Shown piece after piece: positions 25,036 through 34,518 of a DNA stretch of 64,000 nucleotides. Below the pieces are notes generated by a model. That model made no database searches and was not told where the DNA came from. It was given only the letters and a program-made list of their open reading frames with translations. Positions within the stretch are counted from its first letter, which is position 1, and every line of letters begins with the position of its first letter. Position numbers and translations under genes: made by a program. The stretch spans positions 1 to 64,000 of the forward strand of contig JAIYCB010000037.1 in NCBI GenBank assembly GCA_027488215.1, in the 5' to 3' direction. The DNA comes from Comamonadaceae bacterium (GTDB lineage Bacteria; Pseudomonadota; Gammaproteobacteria; Burkholderiales; Burkholderiaceae_C).

Positions 25036-25773
25036 ATGTACAAACTTGTCCTTATTCGCCACGGCGAATCCACCTGGAACCTGGAAAATCGCTTCACCGG
25101 CTGGACCGATGTGGACCTGACCCCCACGGGCGTGAGCCAAGCCATGTCGGCCGGCAAGCTGCTCAAGGCCGAAGGCTGGGACTTTGACCTGTGCTACACC
25201 TCGGTGCTCAAGCGCGCCATCCACACCCTCTGGTACACCCTGGACGAAATGGACCGCACCTGGCTGCCCGTGGTGAAAGACTACCGCCTGAATGAGCGCC
25301 ACTATGGCGCGCTGCAAGGACTGAACAAAGCCGACATGGCCAAGCAATACGGTGACGAGCAGGTGCTGATCTGGCGACGCAGCTACGACACACCCCCACC
25401 CGCACTGGAGGCCACCGACCCCCGTTGCGAACGCAGCGACCGCCGCTACCCCGACCCGACCGTCGTCCCCCTGACCGAATGCCTCAAAGACACGGTGGCC
25501 CGCGTGTTGCCCGCCTGGAACGACAGCATTGCCCCCAGCATCAAGGCCGGCAAACGCGTGCTGATCGCCGCACACGGCAACTCCATCCGTGCCCTGATCA
25601 AGTACTTGGACGGCATCTCCGAGACCGACATCGTCCACCTGAACATCCCCAACGGCATCCCGTTGGTGTATGAGATGGACGAAAACCTCCAGCCAATCCG
25701 CCATTACTACCTGGGCGACGCAGAGGCCGCCGCCAAAGCCGCGGCTGCTGTGGCCAGCCAGGGCAAAGCCTGA
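25036..25773 (+). CDS. gpmA: 2,3-bisphosphoglycerate-dependent phosphoglycerate mutase
   Basis: 245 residues. It interconverts 3- and 2-phosphoglycerate in glycolysis and gluconeogenesis. The phosphohistidine motif [10 protein letters not shown] starts at residue 6 (His9), and the second catalytic His lies in [10 protein letters not shown] near 181. Sequences [14 protein letters not shown] and [15 protein letters not shown] are diagnostic of the cofactor-dependent type. The C-terminal Ala/Lys-rich tail is variable. It precedes ctpA on the same strand with a hairpin between them. Confidence 0.98.
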   Translation: MYKLVLIRHGESTWNLENRFTGWTDVDLTPTGVSQAMSAGKLLKAEGWDFDLCYTSVLKRAIHTLWYTLDEMDRTWLPVVKDYRLNERHYGALQGLNKADMAKQYGDEQVLIWRRSYDTPPPALEATDPRCERSDRRYPDPTVVPLTECLKDTVARVLPAWNDSIAPSIKAGKRVLIAAHGNSIRALIKYLDGISETDIVHLNIPNGIPLVYEMDENLQPIRHYYLGDAEAAAKAAAAVASQGKA

Positions 25774-25805
25774 CCATACAGGGACCTTTACAGGAAATTA
25801 CACGC

Positions 25806-25828
25806 CAAGCCCCACGGCGTGGGGCTTG
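25806..25828 (+). terminator. GC-rich hairpin after gpmA
   Basis: Perfect 10-bp stem CAAGCCCCAC/GTGGGGCTTG with loop GGC, 32 bases after the gpmA stop. No T-run follows, so it is a weak or Rho-assisted terminator or an mRNA-end stabiliser. Confidence 0.5.
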
Positions 25829-25872
25829 CGGGTGTATATTGATCCGAATTTCACTGCACACGCACTCGCAAA

Positions 25873-27321
25873 ATGGGACACAAACTCAAGATCGTCGGTT
25901 GGCTCAGCGTAGGCGCCTTGGCAGGCGCCCTTACCACCGTATCGCTGCAAACCGTGGCACGCGGCAACATGGCCCCCCTGCCGCTCGAAGAACTGCAGCA
26001 ATTGGCAGCGGTGTTTGGCATGGTCAAGAGCGACTACGTCGAGCCCGTGGACGAGAAGAAGCTCATCACCGAAGCCATCTCTGGCATGGTGTCCAGCCTC
26101 GACCCTCACTCCCAATACTTTGACAAAAAGAGCTTCAAGGAATTCTCCGAAGGCACTTCGGGCAGATTTGTGGGCGTGGGCATCGAGATCAGCCAGGAAG
26201 ACGGCGTCGTCAAGGTCGTCTCGCCCATCGAAGGCTCTCCTGCAGACCGTGCAGGCCTCAAACCCAACGACCTGATCACCAAAGTCGACGACACCCCCCT
26301 CAAAGGATTGCCCTTGAGCGAGGCGGTCAAACGCATGCGTGGCGAGCCCAGAACCAAAGTGGTACTCACGGTCTTCCGCAGAGACGAAAACCGCACCTTC
26401 CCCGTCACCATCATCCGCGAAGAAATCAAGACCCAGTCGGTCAAGTCAAAGCTCATCGAGCCCGGCTACGGCTGGATCCGCGTGTCCCAATTCCAGGAAC
26501 GCACCGTCGAAGACTTCGCCCGCAAGATCGAAGAGATGTACAAGCAAGACCCCCAGCTCAAGGGTCTGGTACTGGACTTGCGCAACGACCCAGGTGGTCT
26601 GCTGGATGCAGCGGTGGCCCTGTCTGCCGCTTTCCTGCCGGACAACGTCACCGTGGTCACCACCAACGGTCAACTGGCCGAAAGCAAGTTCACGTACAAA
26701 GCCTCACCCCAATTTTGGCGTCGCAACAGCACCAATGACCCCATCACCCGCATGACGCAAGCCACCGGCGGCGCCCTGAAAAAAGTGCCCTTGGTGGTGC
26801 TGGTCAATGAAGGCTCGGCCTCAGCGAGTGAAATCGTGGCCGGTGCACTGCAAGACTACAAACGCGCCACTCTGATGGGCAGCCAAACGTTTGGCAAAGG
26901 CTCGGTACAAACCGTGCGCCAACTGGGGCCTGACACCGCGCTCAAAATCACCACCGCTCGCTACTACACACCCTCTGGACGCGCCATCCAGGCCAAGGGC
27001 ATCGTGCCCGACGTGATGCTCGACGAAACCGAAAACGGCAACGTCTTTGCTGCCCTGCGCACCCGCGAAGCCGATCTGGGCAAACACCTGACCAATGGCA
27101 AAGAAGCCGAAGAAGCGAAAGACCCCGCCCGTGAAAAGGCCCGTGAAGAGGCCATCAAAAAGCTGGAAGAAGATGCCAAAAAGCCGGTGGCTGAGCGTCG
27201 CCTGCCCGAATTCGGATCGGACAAGGACTTCCAGCTGCAGCAGGCCTTGAACCAGCTCAAAGGACAGCCCATCAAAGCCAGCACCACACTGGCCGAGCGC
27301 AAAGTCGACAAGAAAGACTGA
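25873..27321 (+). CDS. ctpA: Carboxyl-terminal processing protease, S41 family
   Basis: 482 residues. A periplasmic Ser/Lys protease with an N-terminal signal or anchor (about 8-28), a PDZ domain at about 95-180 that recognises C-termini, and the S41 catalytic core: GSASASE at 314-320 contains the nucleophilic Ser and Lys342 lies in FGKGSVQT. The C-terminal region (about 410-482) is charged and Lys/Glu-rich. The gpmA-ctpA-moeB order is shared with related genomes. Clients are unknown; CtpA-type proteases cleave cell-wall hydrolases or lipoproteins in other bacteria. Confidence 0.95.
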   Translation: MGHKLKIVGWLSVGALAGALTTVSLQTVARGNMAPLPLEELQQLAAVFGMVKSDYVEPVDEKKLITEAISGMVSSLDPHSQYFDKKSFKEFSEGTSGRFVGVGIEISQEDGVVKVVSPIEGSPADRAGLKPNDLITKVDDTPLKGLPLSEAVKRMRGEPRTKVVLTVFRRDENRTFPVTIIREEIKTQSVKSKLIEPGYGWIRVSQFQERTVEDFARKIEEMYKQDPQLKGLVLDLRNDPGGLLDAAVALSAAFLPDNVTVVTTNGQLAESKFTYKASPQFWRRNSTNDPITRMTQATGGALKKVPLVVLVNEGSASASEIVAGALQDYKRATLMGSQTFGKGSVQTVRQLGPDTALKITTARYYTPSGRAIQAKGIVPDVMLDETENGNVFAALRTREADLGKHLTNGKEAEEAKDPAREKAREEAIKKLEEDAKKPVAERRLPEFGSDKDFQLQQALNQLKGQPIKASTTLAERKVDKKD

Positions 27322-27347
27322 GCACAAACGGTTGACAGAGCCAGCCC

Positions 27348-28121
27348 ATGGATGACTCGCAGCTCCTGCGCTATTCGCGGCACATCCTGCTCAACGAACT
27401 GGGCATCGACGGGCAGGAAAAACTGCTGGCCTCGCACGCGCTGATCATCGGTGCGGGAGGTCTGGGCTCCCCGGTCAGCCTGTACTTGGGCAGTGCAGGC
27501 GTGGGGCACATCACCGTGGTCGATCACGACCAGGTCGACGCCACCAACTTGCAACGCCAAATTGCCCACACCCTGGACCGGATCGGCCAGTACAAAGCCG
27601 ACTCGGTTCGCACGGCGATTGCGCAGATCAACCCCGACGTGGTGGTGACCCCCATCACACAGCGTGCCGACGCTGCCTTGCTCGACACCTTGGTCGGCCA
27701 GGCCGACGTGGTGATCGACTGCTGCGACAACTTTGAGACCCGCCAGGCCGTGAACCTGGCTTGCGTGGTGCACCGCAAGCCCCTGGTCTCGGGTGCAGCC
27801 ATCCGCATGGACGGACAGGTCTCGGTGTTTGACAGCACGCAGCCTGATGCCCCCTGCTACGCCTGCATCTTTCCGCCTGAACAACTGCCCGAAGAAACCC
27901 GCTGCGCCACCATGGGCGTGTTCGCGCCCCTGGTGGGCATCATCGGCAGCGTACAAGCGGCCGAAGCTCTCAAAATCATGAGCGGCATGGGCAGCCACAT
28001 GGCAGGTCGATTGCTCATGCTCGACGGACGCGAGCTGTCGTGGACCGACATCCGCATGCAACGGAGCGCGGCATGTCCGGTCTGTGCAGCGCTCCGTCTG
28101 GAGCCGGGGTCCTTGCTTTAG
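27348..28121 (+). CDS. moeB: HesA/MoeB/ThiF family adenylyltransferase
   Basis: 257 residues. The E1-like fold activates the C-terminal glycine of a small sulfur-carrier protein (MoaD or ThiS) by adenylation. ATP-binding GAGGLGSPVSLYL spans about 36-48, the DFDEVD-like element is VDHDQVDATNLQRQ, and zinc Cys pairs are CYACIFPP near 169 and CPVCAAL near 246. MoeB and ThiF cannot be told apart by reading alone; MoeB is a provisional name. Confidence 0.9.
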   Translation: MDDSQLLRYSRHILLNELGIDGQEKLLASHALIIGAGGLGSPVSLYLGSAGVGHITVVDHDQVDATNLQRQIAHTLDRIGQYKADSVRTAIAQINPDVVVTPITQRADAALLDTLVGQADVVIDCCDNFETRQAVNLACVVHRKPLVSGAAIRMDGQVSVFDSTQPDAPCYACIFPPEQLPEETRCATMGVFAPLVGIIGSVQAAEALKIMSGMGSHMAGRLLMLDGRELSWTDIRMQRSAACPVCAALRLEPGSLL

Positions 28122-28147
28122 CCCTTGCGCAGAACATTTCAACGGGG

Positions 28148-28738
28148 TCAGTTGCCGTGGCAACTGCCGTGAAATTTTCTGAACAATGCGGGGGACATGG
28201 CTTCATCACGGGTCGCAAAAATTCCTTTCTTTTGTTTTTCAGCCTGACGCTGTAATGCGGCGTATGGGCCTTTGCCGGTGCGAAAGCTGTAGGCCCAGGC
28301 CATGCCCGAGCGCACCATCTCGGCCCCGAAATCCACACCATCGACCGACAAACGCCCAATCTGCCTGCCATACGAATCCTGACCACGATCGATCACCTGA
28401 ACCGTTTTACGCAGCGCCAATCGAATCATGGCCTCGCGCGCTTCGCTCCCGCCGGGCTGACACGTCTCGGGTGCATCGATGCCATCAATTCGCAACTTGA
28501 CAGGTTCACGTTGGCCTTCACGCACCAGCAAAACCGTGTCCCCGTCCATCACCCAACTCACCCAGCCAGACCAGACCTCTGCTTTGGCGTCTGCAGCAAA
28601 AGCTCCACCCAGCCCAAAGTGCAGCCATAGCCCAAAAAGGCAAGCCCTCACGGCACCCGTCACACTTAACCAACGGCCTAAACGGGACAGCAACCGCTCT
28701 TCACTCGAAGCCAAGCGTTGAGAGACAGACAGCAGCAT
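28148..28738 (-). CDS. Staphylococcal-nuclease-like secreted thermonuclease
   Basis: 196 residues from ATG 28738, since the in-frame upstream start would be TTG. An N-terminal hydrophobic segment (about 30-50, ending AFAADA) looks like a signal peptide with a long n-region. The SNase domain shows VMDGDTVLL, the catalytic LRIDGIDAPETCQ (Arg and Glu) and YGRQIGRL (second Arg). Such enzymes cut DNA and RNA with calcium in the periplasm or outside. It converges with moeB. Confidence 0.9.
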   Translation of the reverse strand: MLLSVSQRLASSEERLLSRLGRWLSVTGAVRACLFGLWLHFGLGGAFAADAKAEVWSGWVSWVMDGDTVLLVREGQREPVKLRIDGIDAPETCQPGGSEAREAMIRLALRKTVQVIDRGQDSYGRQIGRLSVDGVDFGAEMVRSGMAWAYSFRTGKGPYAALQRQAEKQKKGIFATRDEAMSPALFRKFHGSCHGN

Positions 28739-28856
28739 CAGATTTTTTTCCGGGTGGATAGCCAATAAGCACAATTGTCGGTCAAGCCACTACACTCCGA
28801 CTTGCCCCGCGCTTTCAACCCAAAGCACTGGACGCCCCATACCCACGGAGACATTC

Positions 28857-29855
28857 ATGACCCCCAACAAGGACACCCCCCGCCAGAGTCTTGGCACATT
28901 TAGCCGCCGCAGTTTGGGCCTGTTGGCCCTGTCTTTGGCTGCGCTCTCACCCAGCCTGCAAGCGCAAGACAAACCACCCTTGAAAATCCTGGTGGGTTTC
29001 CCACCCGGCGGCTCGGCCGACGTGCTGGCCCGCTTGGTGGCCGATGCGCTGCGCGACGACTTCGGCACCATCGTAGTGGACAACAAACCCGGCGCAGGCG
29101 GGCGCATCGCCCTGAACATGACCAAGGCGGCCAAGCCCGATGGGCAAACCGTGATCGTCTTGCCCAGCGGTCCCATGGTGCTGTTTCCCCACGTCTACAA
29201 AAAGCTCGATTACGACGCGGTGAAAGACTTCACACCGATTTCTCAAATCGCCCGATTCCAGTTTGGTGTGGTCTCTGGCCCAGCGAGCAACGTGAAAACC
29301 GTCGCTGAGATGGTGGCCAAAGCCAAGACCGACCCCAACTCTGCCAGCTATGGCACGCCCGGTGCAGGCACCTTGCCCCACTTCATGGGCGTGTTGATGG
29401 AGCAATCGGCGGGCATCACCTTGAACCACATCCCTTTCCAAGGCGGCGCGCCAGCCAACACCGCTTTGTTGGGTGGACACATTGGCTACAAATTTGACGT
29501 GGTGTCTGAAACCGCCGAAATGCACAAGGCAGGCAAAGTTCGCATCATTGCCGTGACCGGGAACCAACGCGACCCGCAAGTGCCCGAAGTGCCCACGCTC
29601 AGAGAGTCGGGCGTCAACATGGATGCCACCGCCTGGTTTGCGATGTATGGCCCAGCGGGTCTGAGGGGTGAAACCCTGGCCCGATTGGAAAAAGCCATGA
29701 TGAAAATCGCGCGCGATCCTGCCACGAAAGACAAGATGGTCAAACTCGGCTACGAGGTGATTGGCTCCAATTCCAACGATTTGGCGGCTGCGCAGCGTGC
29801 CGACTTGGCCCGTTGGGAAAAACCCATCAAAGCCACGGGCGTGCAACTGGACTGA
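28857..29855 (+). CDS. Bug/TctC-family periplasmic solute receptor (1)
   Basis: 332 residues. The N-terminus carries a twin-arginine-like SRRSLGLLAL before a hydrophobic stretch ending SLQAQ, so export by Sec or Tat is likely. The ligand-loop motif VGFPPGGSADVLAR (about 46-59) marks the Bug family, receptors of tripartite tricarboxylate transporters that bind carboxylates. No tctA or tctB partner is in the window; orphan Bug receptors are common in Comamonadaceae and Bordetella. The sulfatase gene follows four bases after the stop, so the ligand may be a sulfated carboxylate. That is inference. Confidence 0.95.
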   Translation: MTPNKDTPRQSLGTFSRRSLGLLALSLAALSPSLQAQDKPPLKILVGFPPGGSADVLARLVADALRDDFGTIVVDNKPGAGGRIALNMTKAAKPDGQTVIVLPSGPMVLFPHVYKKLDYDAVKDFTPISQIARFQFGVVSGPASNVKTVAEMVAKAKTDPNSASYGTPGAGTLPHFMGVLMEQSAGITLNHIPFQGGAPANTALLGGHIGYKFDVVSETAEMHKAGKVRIIAVTGNQRDPQVPEVPTLRESGVNMDATAWFAMYGPAGLRGETLARLEKAMMKIARDPATKDKMVKLGYEVIGSNSNDLAAAQRADLARWEKPIKATGVQLD

Positions 29856-29859
29856 ACCC

Positions 29860-31200
29860 ATGACACCCGTGAGCACCCCACGCCCCAACATCATCTTCAT
29901 CGTGGCCGATGACCTCGGCTTTGCAGACCTGGGCTGCTACGGCGGCCGCGACGCGAAGTTCGGCAAGGTCTCGCCCGTGCTCGACCAGTTGGCTGCGGGC
30001 GGCCTCAAGTTCACGCAGGGTTACGCCAACTCGCCCGTGTGCTCGCCCACCCGCTTTGCGCTGATGACGGCCCGCTACCAGTACCGCCTTCGCGGCGGAG
30101 CCGACGAGCCCATCAACAGCAAGAGCAAGGGCAGCACCGTGCTGGGCCTGCCACCCGAACACCCAACGCTGCCTTCCCTGCTCAAGGCCAGCGGCTACCG
30201 CACGGCGCTGATCGGCAAATGGCATCTGGGCTACCCACCCCACTTCAGCCCGATCAAATCGGGCTACGAAGAGTTCTTTGGCCCCATGTCGGGCGGGGTG
30301 GATTACTTCACCCACTGCGCCTCCAGCGGCGCGCACGACCTGTACACCAACGAAGAAGAAAAGCAAGAAGACGGTTACCTGACCGACATGATCTCCAAGC
30401 GTGCGGTTGACTATGTGGAGCGCATGGCACCAGGCGTTGCGCAGGGTACGCCTTTCTTTTTGAGCCTGCACTACACTGCGCCGCATTGGCCCTGGGAAAC
30501 CCGCGAAGACCATGCGCTGGCAGCCGAGGTGAAAGACAACCTGTTCCACCTGCACGGCGGTAACATCCACACTTACCACCGCATGATCCACCACATGGAC
30601 GAAGGCATTGGTTGGCTGGTCGACGCGCTCAAAAAAACGGGACAACTCGAGAACACCCTGATCGTTTTCACCAGCGACAACGGCGGTGAACGTTTCAGTG
30701 ACAACTGGCCGCTGGTGGGGGGCAAGATGGACCTGACCGAAGGCGGCATCCGCGTGCCGTGGATCGCGCACTGGCCCGCCGTCATTGCACCCGGCGGCAC
30801 CTCCACCCAGCACTGCATGACCATGGACTGGTCAGCCACCATGGTCGAGCTGGCAGGTGCCAAGGCCCATGACGACTTGCCCTTTGACGGTGTATCGATG
30901 GCGCCCGTGCTGCGCGATGCCCAGCACCAGTTCGAGCGCCCGCTTTATTGGCGCATGAACCACCGCGGCCAACGTGCCCTGCGCATGGGCGATTACAAAT
31001 ACCTGCGGGTGGACGGCCACGACTACCTGTTCAACATCCCCGCCGACGAACGCGAACGCGCCAACCTGGGCAAGTACGATCCTGATCGGCTGGACGCCAT
31101 GCGAGCCGCATGGGAAGCGTGGAATGCCACGGTGCCCGCCATCCCCGAAGACGCCACCATCAGCTTGGGCTACTCTGTCAAAGACATGCCTCAACGCTGA
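29860..31200 (+). CDS. Sulfatase (1), arylsulfatase type
   Basis: 446 residues from ATG 29860. N-terminal metal-binding IIFIVADDLGFADLGCYG and the CSPTR maturation motif near residue 61 (NSPVCSPTRFALMTAR) mark a type I sulfatase whose Cys is converted to formylglycine. KWHLGY near 124 and FTSDNGGE near 270 hold further active-site residues. There is no signal peptide, so it should act in the cytoplasm on an imported sulfate ester. It is probably co-transcribed with the preceding receptor and the following SulP gene. Confidence 0.93.
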   Translation: MTPVSTPRPNIIFIVADDLGFADLGCYGGRDAKFGKVSPVLDQLAAGGLKFTQGYANSPVCSPTRFALMTARYQYRLRGGADEPINSKSKGSTVLGLPPEHPTLPSLLKASGYRTALIGKWHLGYPPHFSPIKSGYEEFFGPMSGGVDYFTHCASSGAHDLYTNEEEKQEDGYLTDMISKRAVDYVERMAPGVAQGTPFFLSLHYTAPHWPWETREDHALAAEVKDNLFHLHGGNIHTYHRMIHHMDEGIGWLVDALKKTGQLENTLIVFTSDNGGERFSDNWPLVGGKMDLTEGGIRVPWIAHWPAVIAPGGTSTQHCMTMDWSATMVELAGAKAHDDLPFDGVSMAPVLRDAQHQFERPLYWRMNHRGQRALRMGDYKYLRVDGHDYLFNIPADERERANLGKYDPDRLDAMRAAWEAWNATVPAIPEDATISLGYSVKDMPQR

Positions 31201-31223
31201 GGGCCTGGCGGATAAGATCGGGC

Positions 31224-32909
31224 ATGGCCTTCATGCAACGATTTCTGACCTTTCGCCAATGGCCCCGCCTGACGGCTCCGCTGGCCCGCACCGAAGTGCT
31301 GGCGGGCCTGACAGTGGCGCTGGTGATGATTCCCCAAGCTGTGGCCTATGCGGGCTTGGCGGGCATGCCCCTGGTGACAGGCCTCTACACCTGCTTGATC
31401 CCGGCGCTCCTGGCCGTACTGTTTGGCAGCGCCAACCGCCTGTCGGTGGGGCCCGCGGCCCTGACATGCGTGCTGATTGGTGCTTCCTTGACGGGCATGG
31501 CCGAGCCCGGATCTGCCGAATGGGTGGCGCTGGCAGTATGGCTGTCACTGCTTTCAGGGGCCATCCAGCTGCTGCTGGGGCTGGGCCACTACGGCTGGTT
31601 GATCAACCTGGTCAGTGCCCCTGTGATGATGGGTTTCACCCAAGCTGCGTCTTTGCTCATCATGGCGTCGCAAGTGCCCGGTTTGCTCGGCATCAAAGTT
31701 TGGAGCTGGGATGTCCAAAGCTGGCTCGTGTGGCTCAGCGGCTGGCCTGCGTGGTTTGGGCTGGGCAGCCTGGCTGTGTTGCTGCTGCTGCGCCACTACA
31801 AGCCGCGCTGGCCTGGCATCATGATCGTGATGGGCGTGGCGTCGGCCGTGGCCTATGCCACCGATTACCAGGACCACGGCGCAGTGGTGGGTTTGCTGCC
31901 AGCGGGTCTACCAGATTTTTATTGGCCTCAGTGGCCGGGTCTGGACACGCTGAATCAGCTGTGGGTGCCCGCCATGGTGATTGCGCTGGTCAGCTTTCTG
32001 GAGACCGCGTCCAGTGCCCGCATTGAATGCCGCCGCGACGGCAAGCGCTGGGACGACAGCACAGAACTCTTCGCCCAAGGCCTTGCCAAGTTGGCCTCGG
32101 GGTTTTCGGGCAGCTTTGCCACCAGCACGTCGTTCTCGCGCTCGGCCCTCATGCTGTATGCCGGCGCACGCTCGGGTTGGGCGGTGGTGGCTTCGGTGGG
32201 TTTTGTGTTGCTGGCTTTGCTCTTGCTCATGCCCGCGTTGCAGTTCGTGCCGCGTTCGGTCATGTCGGCGGCCGTGATCGTGGCCGTGCTCAACTTGTTT
32301 CAGCCCCGCCAGTTTTTAAGCCTCTGGCGCGTGGGCCGCATCGAGACCATGACGGCGGGCATCACCTTTGCCATGACCCTTCTCACGGCACCCCGCATTT
32401 ACTGGGGGGTGATGACCGGCGTGCTGGTGGGCTTGAGTCACTTTTTGCACACCCGCTTGCACCCACGCATCATCGAAGTAGGACTGCATCCCGATGGCAG
32501 CTTGCGCGATCGGCATCTGTGGAAGTTGCCGCCACTGGCGCCACATCTTTACGCGCTGCGCATGGACGCCGAACTGGACTTTGCCGCGGCCAGTGACTTT
32601 GACCGCACCATCACCGACCACTTAGCCCAGCACCCCGATGTGAAACATGTAGCCCTGTTTGCCCAGCCCATCAACCGCATCGATGTGACCGGTGTAGAAA
32701 CCTTTGGCCAGTTGCAGCGCCAGTTGGCCAGCCGAAACATCACCTTGCACATCAGCGGGATCAAGCTGCCGGTAGAGTCTGCCTTGCGCCGTGCAGGCGA
32801 ACTGCAAGACAGCCCGCACCTCAAGCTCTACCGCACCGACGCCGAAGCCCTGCAGGCACTCAAAGCGCTGGACCCGCTGCCAGCCGATATCGCCGCAGCC
32901 GCCATCTGA
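31224..32909 (+). CDS. SulP-family anion transporter with STAS domain
   Basis: 561 residues from ATG 31224. A 10- to 14-span membrane domain (about 20-420) begins with the SulP signature VLAGLTVALVMIPQAVAYAGLAGMPLVTGLY. A C-terminal STAS domain (about 430-545) follows. The family carries sulfate, bicarbonate or carboxylates. It starts 23 bases after a sulfatase stop, so sulfate handling, perhaps release of sulfate freed inside the cell, is a reasonable guess. Direction and substrate cannot be read from the sequence. Confidence 0.93.
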   Translation: MAFMQRFLTFRQWPRLTAPLARTEVLAGLTVALVMIPQAVAYAGLAGMPLVTGLYTCLIPALLAVLFGSANRLSVGPAALTCVLIGASLTGMAEPGSAEWVALAVWLSLLSGAIQLLLGLGHYGWLINLVSAPVMMGFTQAASLLIMASQVPGLLGIKVWSWDVQSWLVWLSGWPAWFGLGSLAVLLLLRHYKPRWPGIMIVMGVASAVAYATDYQDHGAVVGLLPAGLPDFYWPQWPGLDTLNQLWVPAMVIALVSFLETASSARIECRRDGKRWDDSTELFAQGLAKLASGFSGSFATSTSFSRSALMLYAGARSGWAVVASVGFVLLALLLLMPALQFVPRSVMSAAVIVAVLNLFQPRQFLSLWRVGRIETMTAGITFAMTLLTAPRIYWGVMTGVLVGLSHFLHTRLHPRIIEVGLHPDGSLRDRHLWKLPPLAPHLYALRMDAELDFAAASDFDRTITDHLAQHPDVKHVALFAQPINRIDVTGVETFGQLQRQLASRNITLHISGIKLPVESALRRAGELQDSPHLKLYRTDAEALQALKALDPLPADIAAAAI

Positions 32910-32934
32910 GCCACCCGATCAACACCCTCGCCGG

Positions 32935-33891
32935 TCAGGCCAGGGCTTTTTCAAACTCCGACAAACGCTTGTAAATGGAGCGCAGCTCGGTGATGTCGGT
33001 CCAACGCTCGATCAGATAAGAAAACGCATCGTTGACCTTGCCAAAGGCATTGCTTACCTGCTGGATCACACCCAAAGTGATCAAGCCCGTGAACAAAGAT
33101 GGTCCCATCAAAAGAAAAGGAAAAATCACCATCATTTGGCCGTAAAAATTGCTCCACAGGTGAAAGTAAGCGTAGTGGTTGAACAGCCGGAAATTGTTCA
33201 GCCGTACCCCCATGAACAGCTCCAGCACCGTGGGCAAATGCATCCGGCTGCGTTCGTCCTCGGAAAAGACCAGGTCCTTGCGCAGCGCCGCCTCAGTCCT
33301 TTGGTTGTTGTACTCCAGCCCCGGCAAGCGAATGCCCACAAACCAAGAAATGACTGTGCCGCCCAGCGCCGTGACCAGCGCCACCCAAAACAGCGAGCCC
33401 TCAAACTGCAGCCAGGCAATCGCCATGCCCGCGGACAAGGCCCACAAAATCGGAATGAAAGACACCAGCGTGAGCACCGCACGCACCAGCCCCAGGCCCA
33501 AGTTTTCGGTCTGGCGAGCAAAACGCATGCAGTCTTCTTGAATGCGCTGCGACGCACCCTCTACGCTGGCCTCGGTGCCCTTCCAGCGCGGCAGGTATGA
33601 CTCGGTCATGGCCTGTCGCCAGCGAAAGGCAAAGTGAGAAGCCAGATACGTCTCCAGGCTGCGCAGCAACATGAAAGGGAACGCAATCCACGCAAACTGC
33701 ATCATGAAGCCCCAGAACTTCTCCAGTCCACCGGCTTGTTCGGGTTTTTGCAACAGGTCATAAAACTCGCCGTACCAAGCGTTGAGCTTCACGGTTTGCT
33801 GCACGGTGATGAACACCAGCGCCACCAACACCAACAAACCACCCCAGGCCCACAAGGCCCAGCGGCGTGAGAGAAAAAAACTGCGGAACAT
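32935..33891 (-). CDS. SbmA/BacA-like membrane protein
   Basis: 318 residues with about five to six membrane spans. WRQAMTESYLPRW near 93, the QRIQEDCMRFAR stretch near 117 and NNFRLFNHYAYFHLWSNFYGQ near 235 match the SbmA/BacA family, proton-driven importers of peptides, related to the membrane half of ABCD-type ABC proteins. E. coli SbmA has about 406 residues, so this version is shorter. It converges with the SulP gene and precedes a cupin gene with opposite codons close by. The substrate is unknown. Confidence 0.85.
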   Translation of the reverse strand: MFRSFFLSRRWALWAWGGLLVLVALVFITVQQTVKLNAWYGEFYDLLQKPEQAGGLEKFWGFMMQFAWIAFPFMLLRSLETYLASHFAFRWRQAMTESYLPRWKGTEASVEGASQRIQEDCMRFARQTENLGLGLVRAVLTLVSFIPILWALSAGMAIAWLQFEGSLFWVALVTALGGTVISWFVGIRLPGLEYNNQRTEAALRKDLVFSEDERSRMHLPTVLELFMGVRLNNFRLFNHYAYFHLWSNFYGQMMVIFPFLLMGPSLFTGLITLGVIQQVSNAFGKVNDAFSYLIERWTDITELRSIYKRLSEFEKALA

Positions 33892-33904
33892 GGACTCTTT
33901 TTAC

Positions 33905-34294
33905 TCAGGAATTGACGCTTTCGACCGTCTCGGTATTGAAGTCTGCGGGCAGCACCACTTCGAGCAATTCCAGGTCCTCGCTGTGCCCCAACTCGCGATG
34001 GCGAATTGCAGGCGGTTGGTGCACACACGAGCCAGCTTCCAGCCGAACCGCACCCTGACCTTCGTATTCAAACTCAATCCAACCCTTGAGCACATAAACC
34101 AGCTGAAACTCGGTGTGGTGCCTGTGAGGCTGACTTGAAAATTCATGCCCTCCAGCAGCGCGGATCACACTGGCCGTGACACGCCCTTGCGTGGCCTGCT
34201 TCATTCCCAAATCACGGTACTCAAAAAACGAACGCAGACCGCGCTCGAACTGCGCATCTTTGGCGTGGGTCACTACAAAACCTTGCGTTGTCAT
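33905..34294 (-). CDS. Cupin-domain protein
   Basis: 129 residues from ATG 34294, preceded by AGGAG at six bases. A single cupin barrel with metal-binding HRHHTEFQLVYVLKGWIEFEYEG (about 57-79) and a second motif around PPAIRHRELG near 100. Single-domain cupins act as small-molecule sensors, isomerases or dioxygenases. It lies between the SbmA-like gene and a Crp/Fnr regulator. The function is not evident. Confidence 0.85.
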   Translation of the reverse strand: MTTQGFVVTHAKDAQFERGLRSFFEYRDLGMKQATQGRVTASVIRAAGGHEFSSQPHRHHTEFQLVYVLKGWIEFEYEGQGAVRLEAGSCVHQPPAIRHRELGHSEDLELLEVVLPADFNTETVESVNS

Positions 34295-34518
34295 GGACAT
34301 CTCCTGGGTCGCTGAATTTGGTTGTGCATAGTCACTGATGCTAAGGCCAGACTAGGGAAAAGGCTGTCACCCAGCCACATCGCCATCTGCTGCCGATTGA
34401 GTGAACTTTGGCATGAACAAATATGGCGTCAGACTTGGCGTTCAAGAATTTAAGGGCGCTGGGCCAGATAGATCACCTTCAAAATGCTACAGAGAGACCA
34501 CATCAAGCCCTTACGTGT

